From BAIKAL-G1 sp943369525 (GTDB lineage Bacteria; Cyanobacteriota; Cyanobacteriia; PCC-6307; Cyanobiaceae), in contig CALRNL020000014.1 in NCBI GenBank assembly GCA_943369525.1, positions 1-36,881 of the forward strand: DNA of 36,881 bases. The letters are read 5' to 3'. Within the stretch, counting starts at the first letter, position 1. Every line of letters starts with the position of its first letter. Below are positions 16,747 through 23,352 of this stretch, in pieces. The position numbers and the translations under genes were made by a program. The notes below the pieces were generated by a model. It had not been told where the DNA came from. It did not search any database and saw nothing but the letters and a program-made list of their open reading frames with translations.

Positions 16747-17589
16747 CTAGGGGCTGGGCTTGTGGTCCTTGGAGCTGGGACGGCCGTAGCGCAGCAGCAG
16801 CTCCCCCTGGCCCAGGGGGCGGCTCTCCTCCAGCTCCCAGGGGCCCGGGGCCGGCAAGGGCACTAGCGGCAGCCAGCCGTGCCCACCGCCCAGCAACCGG
16901 GGCACCAGGGTGAGCTGAATCCCATCCACCAGATCCAGGGCCAGCAGGCTGGCCGCCAGCCGGGCCCCCCCCAGCAACACCAACCGCTCCAATCCCTCGG
17001 CCGCCAACTCGGCCAACAGGGCGGGCCACCCGGAGCCAACCCTTTGGGGCTGGCTGGTTTCTGCTGGATCGGATTGCCGCTCGCAGCCCTGGGATTGGCA
17101 GCCATCGGCCACCTTGCCCCCGGAACCTAGGCCCAGGGATGGTCCCGTTTCCGCCAGAGCCACCTCAGGGGGCAAGGCCCATTGGCGATCAAAGCCCGCT
17201 GCCGGGCTGGAACGCACCCCGGCCGGGGCCACCAACCCCCGCCGCAAAGGCTGGTGAAAAAAGGGCAGCTGGGGATCGAACCGGCCGCTGCGGCTCACCG
17301 CCAGGGCCCAGGGCTGGGGAGCACGCCCCTGCAGGCGCCGGCGCTCCAGCAGGTCGGCCTGGTGGATCAGGCAGGTGCTGCCATGGAGCCGCAGCGTCTC
17401 TGCGCCCATCAGGCAGGCATCGGCCCAGGCCAGGGCCTCCTCCAGGGCGCGCCGGTCCCCGGCTCCGCCCAACTGGGCGGCACCTCCTTCGGGGGGTGCC
17501 AAGCGGCCATCGAGGCTCACCGCCAGCACCAACCGGACCTGGGGCAGGCCCCGTGGCCCCAAGGCGGGCCCGGAGCCAGCCGCCCTCAC
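16747..17589 (-). CDS. RibD C-terminal-type (DHFR-fold) pyrimidine reductase family protein
   Basis: This 280-aa protein has the reductase fold of RibD's C-terminal domain, related to dihydrofolate reductase. It shows VRLVLAVSLDGRLAP near residues 18-32, DACLMGAETLRLHG near 55-68, LALDLVDGIQLTLVPRLLGGG near 225, and an LVLLGGARLAASLL glycine motif. No deaminase domain is present, so it is not a full bifunctional RibD. An insertion of about 35 Gly/Ser/Gln-rich residues separates two core elements near residue 150. The start is GTG 17589, whose GTGA overlaps the stop of the upstream PTPS gene, strong evidence for translational coupling. It may reduce a flavin or a pterin intermediate. Confidence 0.82.
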   Translation of the reverse strand: MRAAGSGPALGPRGLPQVRLVLAVSLDGRLAPPEGGAAQLGGAGDRRALEEALAWADACLMGAETLRLHGSTCLIHQADLLERRRLQGRAPQPWALAVSRSGRFDPQLPFFHQPLRRGLVAPAGVRSSPAAGFDRQWALPPEVALAETGPSLGLGSGGKVADGCQSQGCERQSDPAETSQPQRVGSGWPALLAELAAEGLERLVLLGGARLAASLLALDLVDGIQLTLVPRLLGGGHGWLPLVPLPAPGPWELEESRPLGQGELLLRYGRPSSKDHKPSP

Positions 17590-18542
17590 ACCGCCGCCAG
17601 GGCATCCAGGGCCAGGGGCCGCATGTCCAGCAGGGGGGCTTCGGCGAACACCTCGGCGGCGTTATTGGGACTTTCCTGCAGGCGCACCTTGTGCAGGCTG
17701 GCGCCGGTGGTGGCGATCGGAGCCTGCAGCAGGTCGGCGATGTGCAGGGCAATGTTCTCGGCCGTAGGCACGCACTGGCCGAAGTGGGCCACGTCCTTGT
17801 TCAGGAAGGTGTGGTCAAAGGGCTCGACCACCAGGTCCTGCACCAGCTGCTGCAGCACGGCCAGGTCAGCAACCATGCCGGTGCGGGCATCGATCCGGCC
17901 GCGCACGGTGACATCAACCAGGTAATTGTGGCCGTGGCCGTGGGGCCGGGCGCACTTGCCATAGATCGCCTCGTTTTCGTCCTGGCTCAGCTCGGGCCGG
18001 GCCAGCCGATGGGCGGCGGCGAAATGGGTGCGGATCGTCAGGAAGGCTTCCATGGAGTCGTCGAGCACTTCGGCCCAGAGGGTGGAGGTTTCGTAGAGGC
18101 GCAGGCCCATCAGGGGCAGGTGCGGGGCGAGGCGCTGCCAGATGGCCAGCACCAGGGCCTCGGTGGTGGGCAGGCGACCCTCGGGACGCTCCAGGTCGAA
18201 GTCGGGCCAGGCGTCGTTAAGAAAGCGGAAATCCAGCTGGCCGGTCACTTCGCGGCGGATGGCGTGCTTTACATCCGAGAGGTTCAGCACCATGCCATCG
18301 CCATCGAGGCCACCGCCCATGGCAACGATCAGCTCGTAGTTGTGGCCGTGGCCGGGGGCCAGGCTGCAGGGGCCAAAGCGGCTGGCGTTCTCTTCGGGTC
18401 CCAGCTCCGGTAACCAATAGCGGTGGCTGGCGCTGAAGGTGGCCCGGCGGGTGATCACGCAGGGCCGCCCCTGGCCATGGGCTCGGAGGGTGGGCGCCGG
18501 GGGCGCCGCCAGCAGGGGCGGGGTCATCGCAGCGCAAGACAT
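17586..18542 (-). CDS. Tandem-domain 6-pyruvoyl-tetrahydropterin/6-carboxytetrahydropterin synthase
   Basis: From ATG 18542 this 318-aa protein carries two PTPS/QueD-type domains, about residues 28-160 and 166-300. The C-terminal domain is complete: zinc ligands H178, H203 and H205, catalytic-type C197 in YGKCARPHGHGHNY, the D243-H244 pair in FDHTFLN, PTAEN, and E290 in VRLQESP. The N-terminal domain keeps H40, C59, H65 and H67 but has D104-F105 (LDFRFLND) where an Asp-His pair is expected, so it may be catalytically impaired. PTPS enzymes convert dihydroneopterin triphosphate to a tetrahydropterin for biopterin-like pterins, folate or queuosine. TTG 18575 is an alternative start but would overlap aroK. 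The stop overlaps the RibD-like start. Confidence 0.88.
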   Translation of the reverse strand: MSCAAMTPPLLAAPPAPTLRAHGQGRPCVITRRATFSASHRYWLPELGPEENASRFGPCSLAPGHGHNYELIVAMGGGLDGDGMVLNLSDVKHAIRREVTGQLDFRFLNDAWPDFDLERPEGRLPTTEALVLAIWQRLAPHLPLMGLRLYETSTLWAEVLDDSMEAFLTIRTHFAAAHRLARPELSQDENEAIYGKCARPHGHGHNYLVDVTVRGRIDARTGMVADLAVLQQLVQDLVVEPFDHTFLNKDVAHFGQCVPTAENIALHIADLLQAPIATTGASLHKVRLQESPNNAAEVFAEAPLLDMRPLALDALAAV

Positions 18543-18574
18543 GAGGCAACATCCTAAGAAGGTGTCCCGTGTCA

Positions 18575-19234
18575 ATGACTGCGCCCCAGCCCCAGCCCGC
18601 CGCCAGCGCCGGGGGCGACCCGGCCCTGGATCTGCGCCGGCGCCTGCAGGGGGTGAACCTCTACCTAATCGGCATGATGGGCTGCGGCAAAAGCGCCGTG
18701 GGCCGGCCCCTGGCTGGGGCCCTGGGCTATCGCTTCCTCGATGCCGACACGAGCCTGGAGCAGGTGGCGGGCAAACCCATCCCCGAGCTGTTCGCCAGCG
18801 ACGGCGAAGCCGGATTCCGCGCCCTGGAAGCGGCCGTTTTGAACCAGATCGCCGCCTGGCATTCCCTGGTGGTGGCCACCGGTGGCGGCGTGGTGACCCG
18901 GCCGGAAAACTGGGGCCAGCTGCATCAGGGGGTGGTGATCTGGCTCGATGCCCCCGACGCCCTACTGCTGGAGCGCCTGTTGGCCGATCCCACCCCCCGG
19001 CCCCTGCTGACCTGCCCCGACCCGGCCGCCCGCCTGGCTGAGCTACTCCAGGAGCGGCGCCCCCTCTACGCCCAGGCCGATCTGCACATCGTCCAGGATG
19101 GCCGCCCGCCCGATGGGGTGGCCCAGCAGGTGATCGCAGCCCTGCCGGCGATCCTGCGCCAGCGCCCCGCCGCCCCCAGCGAGCCCGTGGCCCTCATCGA
19201 CAGCGACGGAGCCATCGCCAGCTCCCTGAATTGA
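18575..19234 (+). CDS. aroK: Shikimate kinase
   Basis: Shikimate kinase phosphorylates shikimate at the 3-hydroxyl in the aromatic amino acid pathway. The 219-aa protein has a Walker A P-loop GMMGCGKSAV at residues 33-42, the shikimate-binding YRFLDADTSLE segment, FRALEAAVL, the glycine loop VVATGGGVVTRPENW, and a lid region with RPLL and ERRPLYAQAD near 140-165. The extra N-terminal 25 residues (Pro/Gln/Ala-rich) are variable among relatives. ATG 18575 is preferred; an in-frame GTG lies two codons upstream. It is divergent from the PTPS gene with only 32 bp between starts. A 14-bp tandem repeat begins at its stop codon. Confidence 0.94.
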   Translation: MTAPQPQPAASAGGDPALDLRRRLQGVNLYLIGMMGCGKSAVGRPLAGALGYRFLDADTSLEQVAGKPIPELFASDGEAGFRALEAAVLNQIAAWHSLVVATGGGVVTRPENWGQLHQGVVIWLDAPDALLLERLLADPTPRPLLTCPDPAARLAELLQERRPLYAQADLHIVQDGRPPDGVAQQVIAALPAILRQRPAAPSEPVALIDSDGAIASSLN

Positions 19235-19289
19235 TCCCAGGGAACTGATCCCAAGGGACTGATCCCTGGGAACTCAATCCCTGGCAGGG
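19232..19289. repeat. 14-bp tandem repeat starting at the aroK stop codon
   Basis: Units of 14 bp lie at 19232-19245, 19246-19259 and 19260-19273 (consensus TGATCCCAGGGAAC), followed by a degenerate fourth copy from 19274. The first TGA is the aroK stop codon. The third and fourth copies form a hairpin, GATCCCTG (19261-19268) pairing with CAGGGATC near 19284-19291, which might act in transcription termination, although no T run follows. Confidence 0.88.
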
Positions 19290-19366
19290 ATCAAGGCGAC
19301 CTTTGCGCGAGGAGCAGCTTGAAAGCGGCTGGGTCCCATGCCCGGCTGCCTAGCCCCGCCGCAAGC

Positions 19367-19636
19367 TCAGCCTCCCGAGCCGGGCGGCTCCATCCGCACC
19401 GCAAACCACTGCACGCTCACCCCGGGCTCCCATTCCAGTTCGCAGGCCGTTTCCAGCAGGCGCTGGGCCCGGCTAGGGGCATCCGGCAGGGAGGCCAAAT
19501 CCGCTGGCACCACCTCCAAGGCCTCCAGCTGGGCAACCAGCCAATCAAGGGTTTCGGCTGCCGTGAGCAGCCGTTCGGCCCCGGCCGGTTCCAGCACCAC
19601 ATAGTGGTCGCAGGCACGGATCAAGGGGTCGGACAT
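19367..19636 (-). CDS. Crr7-like small protein (chlororespiratory reduction 7 family)
   Basis: This is a soluble 89-aa protein starting at ATG 19636. It shows DHYVVLEPAGAERLLTAAETLDWLVAQLE, then ETACELEWEPGVSVQWFAVRMEPP. The C-terminal WFAVRME element preceded by an LLxTxCELxxxPG segment resembles the CRR7 family as I remember it. In plants CRR7 is needed for accumulation of the chloroplast NDH complex; its cyanobacterial role is less clear. The match is by eye only. It sits alone between two repeat regions, with aroK convergent on one side and the GST gene upstream on the same strand. Confidence 0.6.
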   Translation of the reverse strand: MSDPLIRACDHYVVLEPAGAERLLTAAETLDWLVAQLEALEVVPADLASLPDAPSRAQRLLETACELEWEPGVSVQWFAVRMEPPGSGG

Positions 19637-19739
19637 GGCCGCTCACCACTCGGGATCCCAATCCTGGCGCGGCAGGCAGGGCCACGGCGGGGCCCGTAGG
19701 GCATGGCCCTGAGCTGGGGTGGGGTGGGGTGACAGCGTC

Positions 19740-19827
19740 TTGCACCTTGGGGTCCGGCGCACCTTGGCTTCCCGTTGCACTTTGGGTTCCGGCGCACCTT
19801 GGCTTCCGGTTGCACCTTGGGTGCCGG
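19740..19827. repeat. 35-bp higher-order tandem repeat built from alternating 18- and 17-bp units
   Basis: Five sub-units run at 19740-19757 (18), 19758-19774 (17), 19775-19792 (18), 19793-19809 (17) and 19810-19827 (18). Odd units follow TTGCACCTTGGGKTCCGG, even units CGCACCTTGGCTTCCSG. Two full 35-bp periods plus a half are present. Just upstream is a short GGGGT simple repeat (about 19716-19731). The period is not a multiple of three. It lies in the 235-bp gap between the Crr7-like and GST genes. Confidence 0.92.
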
Positions 19828-19871
19828 CCAAGCCCAGGGCTGAGTTGGCTGCCCCCTGCCTGCAGGCGGAT

Positions 19872-20621
19872 TCAGGGCCGGCCCACCTCGGCGCCGATGC
19901 GGTCGCGCCACTGGAACAGGGGCTCGAGCTGGGGGTCATCGGCCAGGCCGGGCACGCCCCAGCCGGCCAGAGGGGCGCCAGCGGCCTGGGGAAACTTGAG
20001 CAAGGAGAGCTGGCCTGCCACGGCCAGGTCGGCCAAGCTCAACCGCCCGCCCACCAGGTAAGGCCCGGCCGCCACCAGGGCCGTGAGCTGGCTGAGGTTG
20101 GGGCGCAGCTGCTCGAGGCCGCCTTGATCCACCGCCTGGCCCAGGCCCGCCAGCAACGACCCGGGCACCGCCCCCACCAGGCTCCGCAGGGGCGCCGGCG
20201 TCGCCACCGGCAGCAGGGCGGCCCGCAGATCGGCATCCTCCACAGCCGCCTGCAGCAGGGCCAGGCGCACGCCGGCGGCCAGGGCCGTATCGGCCCAGTC
20301 CTCAAGCAGCAACACCCGGGCCCGCTCGGCCGGATCGGCGGGCAGCAGGGCCGGCTCGGCCACCAGAGCCTCTAGGTAGAGGGCGATGGCACTGGAATCG
20401 GCGATCACCTCGGCCCCATCCACCAACACGGGCACCTGGCGCTGGCCCGAGAGCCGCAGCAGCTGCACCTGGCCCAGGCCTGGGGTCACCTCCACCACGC
20501 TGTAGGCGAGTGTCTTGGCCGCCAAAATCAATCGCACCTTCTCGCAGAAGGCCGAATGTCGAAACTGATGAAGTTCCAGCACCGTCACACCTGACCATTG
20601 GGCGGCAGAGTAACGCTGCAT
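19872..20621 (-). CDS. Glutathione S-transferase family protein
   Basis: This is a GST-fold protein of about 249 aa. The N-terminal thioredoxin-like domain carries LELHQFRHSAFCEKVRLILAAK, placing an Ser/Cys near the usual active-site position, then QVPVLVDGAEVIADSSAIALYLE, the classical glutathione-binding Pro and Asp-Ser segment. The C-terminal domain is all-helical, with PYLVGGRLSLADLAVAGQLSLL as the conserved N-capping/ADLA motif. The start at ATG 20621 is chosen; ATG 20648 is also in frame but lies exactly back-to-back with the DUF751 start. The substrate is unknown. Confidence 0.87.
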   Translation of the reverse strand: MQRYSAAQWSGVTVLELHQFRHSAFCEKVRLILAAKTLAYSVVEVTPGLGQVQLLRLSGQRQVPVLVDGAEVIADSSAIALYLEALVAEPALLPADPAERARVLLLEDWADTALAAGVRLALLQAAVEDADLRAALLPVATPAPLRSLVGAVPGSLLAGLGQAVDQGGLEQLRPNLSQLTALVAAGPYLVGGRLSLADLAVAGQLSLLKFPQAAGAPLAGWGVPGLADDPQLEPLFQWRDRIGAEVGRP

Positions 20622-20646
20622 TTGGTTCACTGCCGCCGCCTGCGCC

Positions 20647-20853
20647 ATGAGGGAGTTTTTCGTCAATGTGACGCGCTACCCGCGCTACCTGGTGGCCTTT
20701 GGCCTGGGGCTGCTCAATTCCGTCGTCGAGCCCCTGGCCGAGCGGCGCAGCAACCCGGTCACGGCCGTGGCCCTGATCGGCGCCCTGGTCAGCGGCGGCC
20801 TCAGCCTGGCCCTGACCCTGCGTGCCATGGTGACCACAGCACCGGTGACATAG
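20647..20853 (+). CDS. DUF751/Ycf33-like small membrane protein
   Basis: This is a 68-aa protein with one or two predicted membrane helices (YLVAFGLGLLNSVVEPL and VTAVALIGALVSGGLSLALTL). The N-terminal EFFVNVTRYPRYL pattern is typical of DUF751, related to plastid Ycf33. It precedes rbfA by two bases, an arrangement I recall from other cyanobacteria. ATG is at 20647. No experimental function is known to me. It is head-to-head with the GST gene. Confidence 0.83.
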   Translation: MREFFVNVTRYPRYLVAFGLGLLNSVVEPLAERRSNPVTAVALIGALVSGGLSLALTLRAMVTTAPVT

Positions 20854-20855
20854 GT

Positions 20856-21374
20856 ATGGCCCAGGGGCGCAGGGTGGAACGGGTGGCCGCCTCGATTCGC
20901 CGGGAGGTGAGCGAGCTGCTGGTCACGGGCATTAAGGACGACCGGGTCAACCTGGCGATGGTGAGCGTCACCAACGTCGATGTGGCGGGCGATCTCCAGC
21001 ATTGCAAGGTGCACGTGAGCATCTTCGGCAGCGAAGAGGACCGCCATCAGGCCCTCGAAGGCCTGCGCTCCGCCTCCAGCTACGTCAAGGGCGAATTGAG
21101 CCGGCGCCTGAACATGCGCCGCACGCCGGAAGTGATCTTCCTGCTCGATCGCGGCATTGAAAAGGGCACCACGGTGCTGGGCCTGATCAACAAGCTGGGG
21201 GCCGAACGACTGGAGAAGGGCGACGTACCGGCCGGTAGCGATGGCGAACCCGACCGAGATCACGAAGCTGAACCCGAGATTGCCGGGGAACCTGAGGCTG
21301 GGGAAGCCGTTGGCGGCGAGGCTGCTGCCGATGGCGTTCCCCCGGCCGGGCCTGCCGCCGACGATGACGACTGA
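20856..21374 (+). CDS. rbfA: Ribosome-binding factor A
   Basis: RbfA is a small KH-fold factor needed for late 30S subunit maturation and 16S rRNA 5'-end processing. The 172-aa protein begins MAQGRRVERVAASIRREVSELL and includes VNVDV-like TNVDVAGDLQHCKVHVSIFG and RRTPEVIFLLDRGIEKGTTVLGLINKL, the conserved RbfA core. The C-terminal 50 residues are acidic and Gly/Ala-rich (ending in a run of Asp), a low-complexity tail. The start at ATG 20856 follows DUF751 directly. The stop overlaps the ATG of the GH3 gene by 11 bp, so the three genes probably form one transcript. Confidence 0.94.
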   Translation: MAQGRRVERVAASIRREVSELLVTGIKDDRVNLAMVSVTNVDVAGDLQHCKVHVSIFGSEEDRHQALEGLRSASSYVKGELSRRLNMRRTPEVIFLLDRGIEKGTTVLGLINKLGAERLEKGDVPAGSDGEPDRDHEAEPEIAGEPEAGEAVGGEAAADGVPPAGPAADDDD

Positions 21375-23175
21375 GCCGGCCCCAGGCCCCGCCGTGAGCC
21401 CAGGGGCCAGCCCCCAAGCCCCAGGATCGGATTGGCGCGGCCTAGGCCTGCGCCAGCAGGTGGCCCGACTGCTGGTGGTGCGCGCCAGTGGCCACGCCAG
21501 CGACGGCCAACGGCGCTATCCCCGCTGGGAGCTCAGCAACGCTGACCTCCGGCGGCTGCTCCAGGGCGGCGTTGGCGGCGTGATCCTGCTGGGGGGCTGC
21601 GCCCAGGAGCTGGCCCTGCGCTGCCGCCAGCTGCAGGCCTGGGCCGGCCAACCCCTGCTCCTCTGCGCCGACGTGGAGGAGGGCGTGGGCCAGCGCTTCG
21701 AGGGGGCCAGCTGGCTGGTGCCGCCCCTGGCGATCGGCCGCCTGCAGGCTCCAGGGCCAGCAGGCGGCGAAGCCGCCCCAGCCGCCCCCCCAACCGGTCC
21801 GCGGCATGGAGCCCAAACCCCTTCAGCCCCCCACCCCCACCCCGAAGCCCTGGCCGAACGCTACGGCCGCTGCACCGGCCGCCAGGCACGCCTGCTGGGC
21901 CTGAACTGGGTGCTGGGGCCGGTCTGCGATGTCAACAACAACCCGGCCAACCCGGTGATCAACGTGCGCGCCTGGGGCGAGGACCCGGCCACGGCCTCCA
22001 CCCTGGCCACGGCCTTCCTGCGCGGCGCCCAGGCCGAAGGGGTGCTCTGCTGCGCCAAGCACTTCCCCGGCCACGGCGACACCAGCAGCGACTCCCACCT
22101 GGAGTTGCCCCGGCTGACCCACAGCCGAGCCCGGCTGGAGGCGGTGGAGCTGCCCCCCTTCCGGGCGGCGATCGCGGCCGGGGTCGCCAGCGTGATGACG
22201 GCCCACCTGCTGCTGGAGGCCCTCGATGCCGAGCGGCCCGCCACCCTGGCGCCCGCCGTGCTCGAGGGGCTGCTGCGCCACGACCTGGGGTTCGAGGGGC
22301 TGGTGGTGACCGATGCCCTGGTGATGGAGGCGATCACCGCCCACCACGGCCCTGGCGAAGCGGCCCTGCTCGCCTTTACGGCCGGCGCCGACCTGATCCT
22401 GATGCCCGCCGATGCCGACGCCGCCATCGACGCCCTGGTGGCGGCGATCGACTCGGGCACCATCTCCCGCCAGCGGCTGGAGGCCAGCCTGGAGCGGCGC
22501 GAACGGGCCCTGGCTGCCGTGGGGCCGGTTGGCGACCAGCCAGCCCCCAGTCCCGATCCGCCCTTTAGCGGCCTGGGCGGCGATCCCAATGGCGCGTTGG
22601 TGTCCCCCGCCGAAGCGGCCCTGGCCCGCGACCTGGTGGAACTGAGCCTGGAGACCCACGGACCCGCCCGTTGGCCAACCCCATCCAGCCCGCCGCCGCC
22701 CCTGGCCGCTGGCCCCGGCCTCAACCTGATCCGCCTCGATAGCAGCCTGGCCTGCCCCTTCCTGCCGGCAATGGCGCCGGCCCTGGCCCGGCCGGCGGGG
22801 GCGGGGTACCAGAGCTGCCTAATCGACAGCCGCTGCCCGAGCCCCTGGAGCGGCGATCGCCAAGCGCCCCTGGCCCTGGAGCGCCTGCCAGGGGGCCCGG
22901 TACTGCTGCAGCTGTTCGTACGCGGCAACCCCTTCCGCGGCAGCGCCGACGGCGAGGAGCCCTGGCCCGCCGTGGTGAGCCAGCTGCTGGCCAGGGGCCG
23001 CCTCGCCGCCCTGGCCGTCTACGGCAGCCCCTACCTGTGGGAGAGCCTGCGCCCCCTGCTACCCGCCACCCTGCCGGCGGCCTACAGCCCCGGCCAGATG
23101 CCCCTGGCCCAGGCCCTGCTGCTGGATCGCCTCGGCCTGGCCGCCGCGGCCCTGGAGGGCGGCTTCACCGACTGA
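21364..23175 (+). CDS. Glycoside hydrolase family 3 N-terminal domain protein (NagZ-like)
   Basis: The N-terminal domain is a GH3 barrel as in NagZ, which removes N-acetylglucosamine from muropeptides during peptidoglycan recycling. The hallmark CAKHFPGHGDTSSDSHLELP occurs near residues 230-250. The catalytic nucleophile Asp is probably in LVVTDALVMEAI, and CADVEEGVGQRF and NWVLGPVCDVNNNPANPVIN also fit. A Pro/Ala/Gly insertion of about 40 residues interrupts the early barrel near residue 130. The C-terminal 250 residues form an extension that single-domain NagZ lacks. No signal peptide is seen, consistent with cytoplasmic recycling. ATG 21364 is chosen; it overlaps the rbfA stop. The protein is 603 aa. 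Confidence 0.87.
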   Translation: MTTEPAPGPAVSPGASPQAPGSDWRGLGLRQQVARLLVVRASGHASDGQRRYPRWELSNADLRRLLQGGVGGVILLGGCAQELALRCRQLQAWAGQPLLLCADVEEGVGQRFEGASWLVPPLAIGRLQAPGPAGGEAAPAAPPTGPRHGAQTPSAPHPHPEALAERYGRCTGRQARLLGLNWVLGPVCDVNNNPANPVINVRAWGEDPATASTLATAFLRGAQAEGVLCCAKHFPGHGDTSSDSHLELPRLTHSRARLEAVELPPFRAAIAAGVASVMTAHLLLEALDAERPATLAPAVLEGLLRHDLGFEGLVVTDALVMEAITAHHGPGEAALLAFTAGADLILMPADADAAIDALVAAIDSGTISRQRLEASLERRERALAAVGPVGDQPAPSPDPPFSGLGGDPNGALVSPAEAALARDLVELSLETHGPARWPTPSSPPPPLAAGPGLNLIRLDSSLACPFLPAMAPALARPAGAGYQSCLIDSRCPSPWSGDRQAPLALERLPGGPVLLQLFVRGNPFRGSADGEEPWPAVVSQLLARGRLAALAVYGSPYLWESLRPLLPATLPAAYSPGQMPLAQALLLDRLGLAAAALEGGFTD

Positions 23176-23233
23176 GGTCAGTCCCCAGTCCCGGCGATCG
23201 CAGGGTGGCCGGATCCAAGCAGAGCCCTTCCCT

Positions 23234-23257
23234 AAGCCCCAAAGGCAGCTGGGGCTT
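23234..23257 (+). terminator. Hairpin after GH3 gene, probable terminator
   Basis: AAGCCCCA (23234-23241) pairs perfectly with TGGGGCTT (23250-23257). It lies 59 bp after the GH3 stop and is followed by a T-poor GGTCTTGGG stretch, so termination efficiency is uncertain. Confidence 0.5.
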
Positions 23258-23271
23258 GGTCTTGGGCGCCG

Positions 23272-23291
23272 GTTGGGCCTCCTGGCCCAAC
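23272..23291. other. Second perfect hairpin before the glycosyltransferase gene
   Basis: GTTGGGCC (23272-23279) pairs with GGCCCAAC (23284-23291) across a 4-nt loop. It may strengthen the preceding terminator, or form part of the leader of the downstream gene, 61 bp away. Confidence 0.45.
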
Positions 23292-23352
23292 GGCCGCTCC
23301 TGGCACGGCGAACGGCCCTAGCCTCCGCAGGCCATCCCTGGCCCCGGGCCCG

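Noticed and set aside
17139..18413. Long plus-strand frame antisense to the PTPS and RibD-like genes
   Set aside because: It is a GC-skew shadow; the minus-strand genes have clear motifs.
19643..19939. Collagen-like Gly-X-Y peptide frame across the 35-bp repeat
   Set aside because: The repeat period is not a multiple of three, so the glycine pattern is lost between copies; it also overlaps the GST gene.
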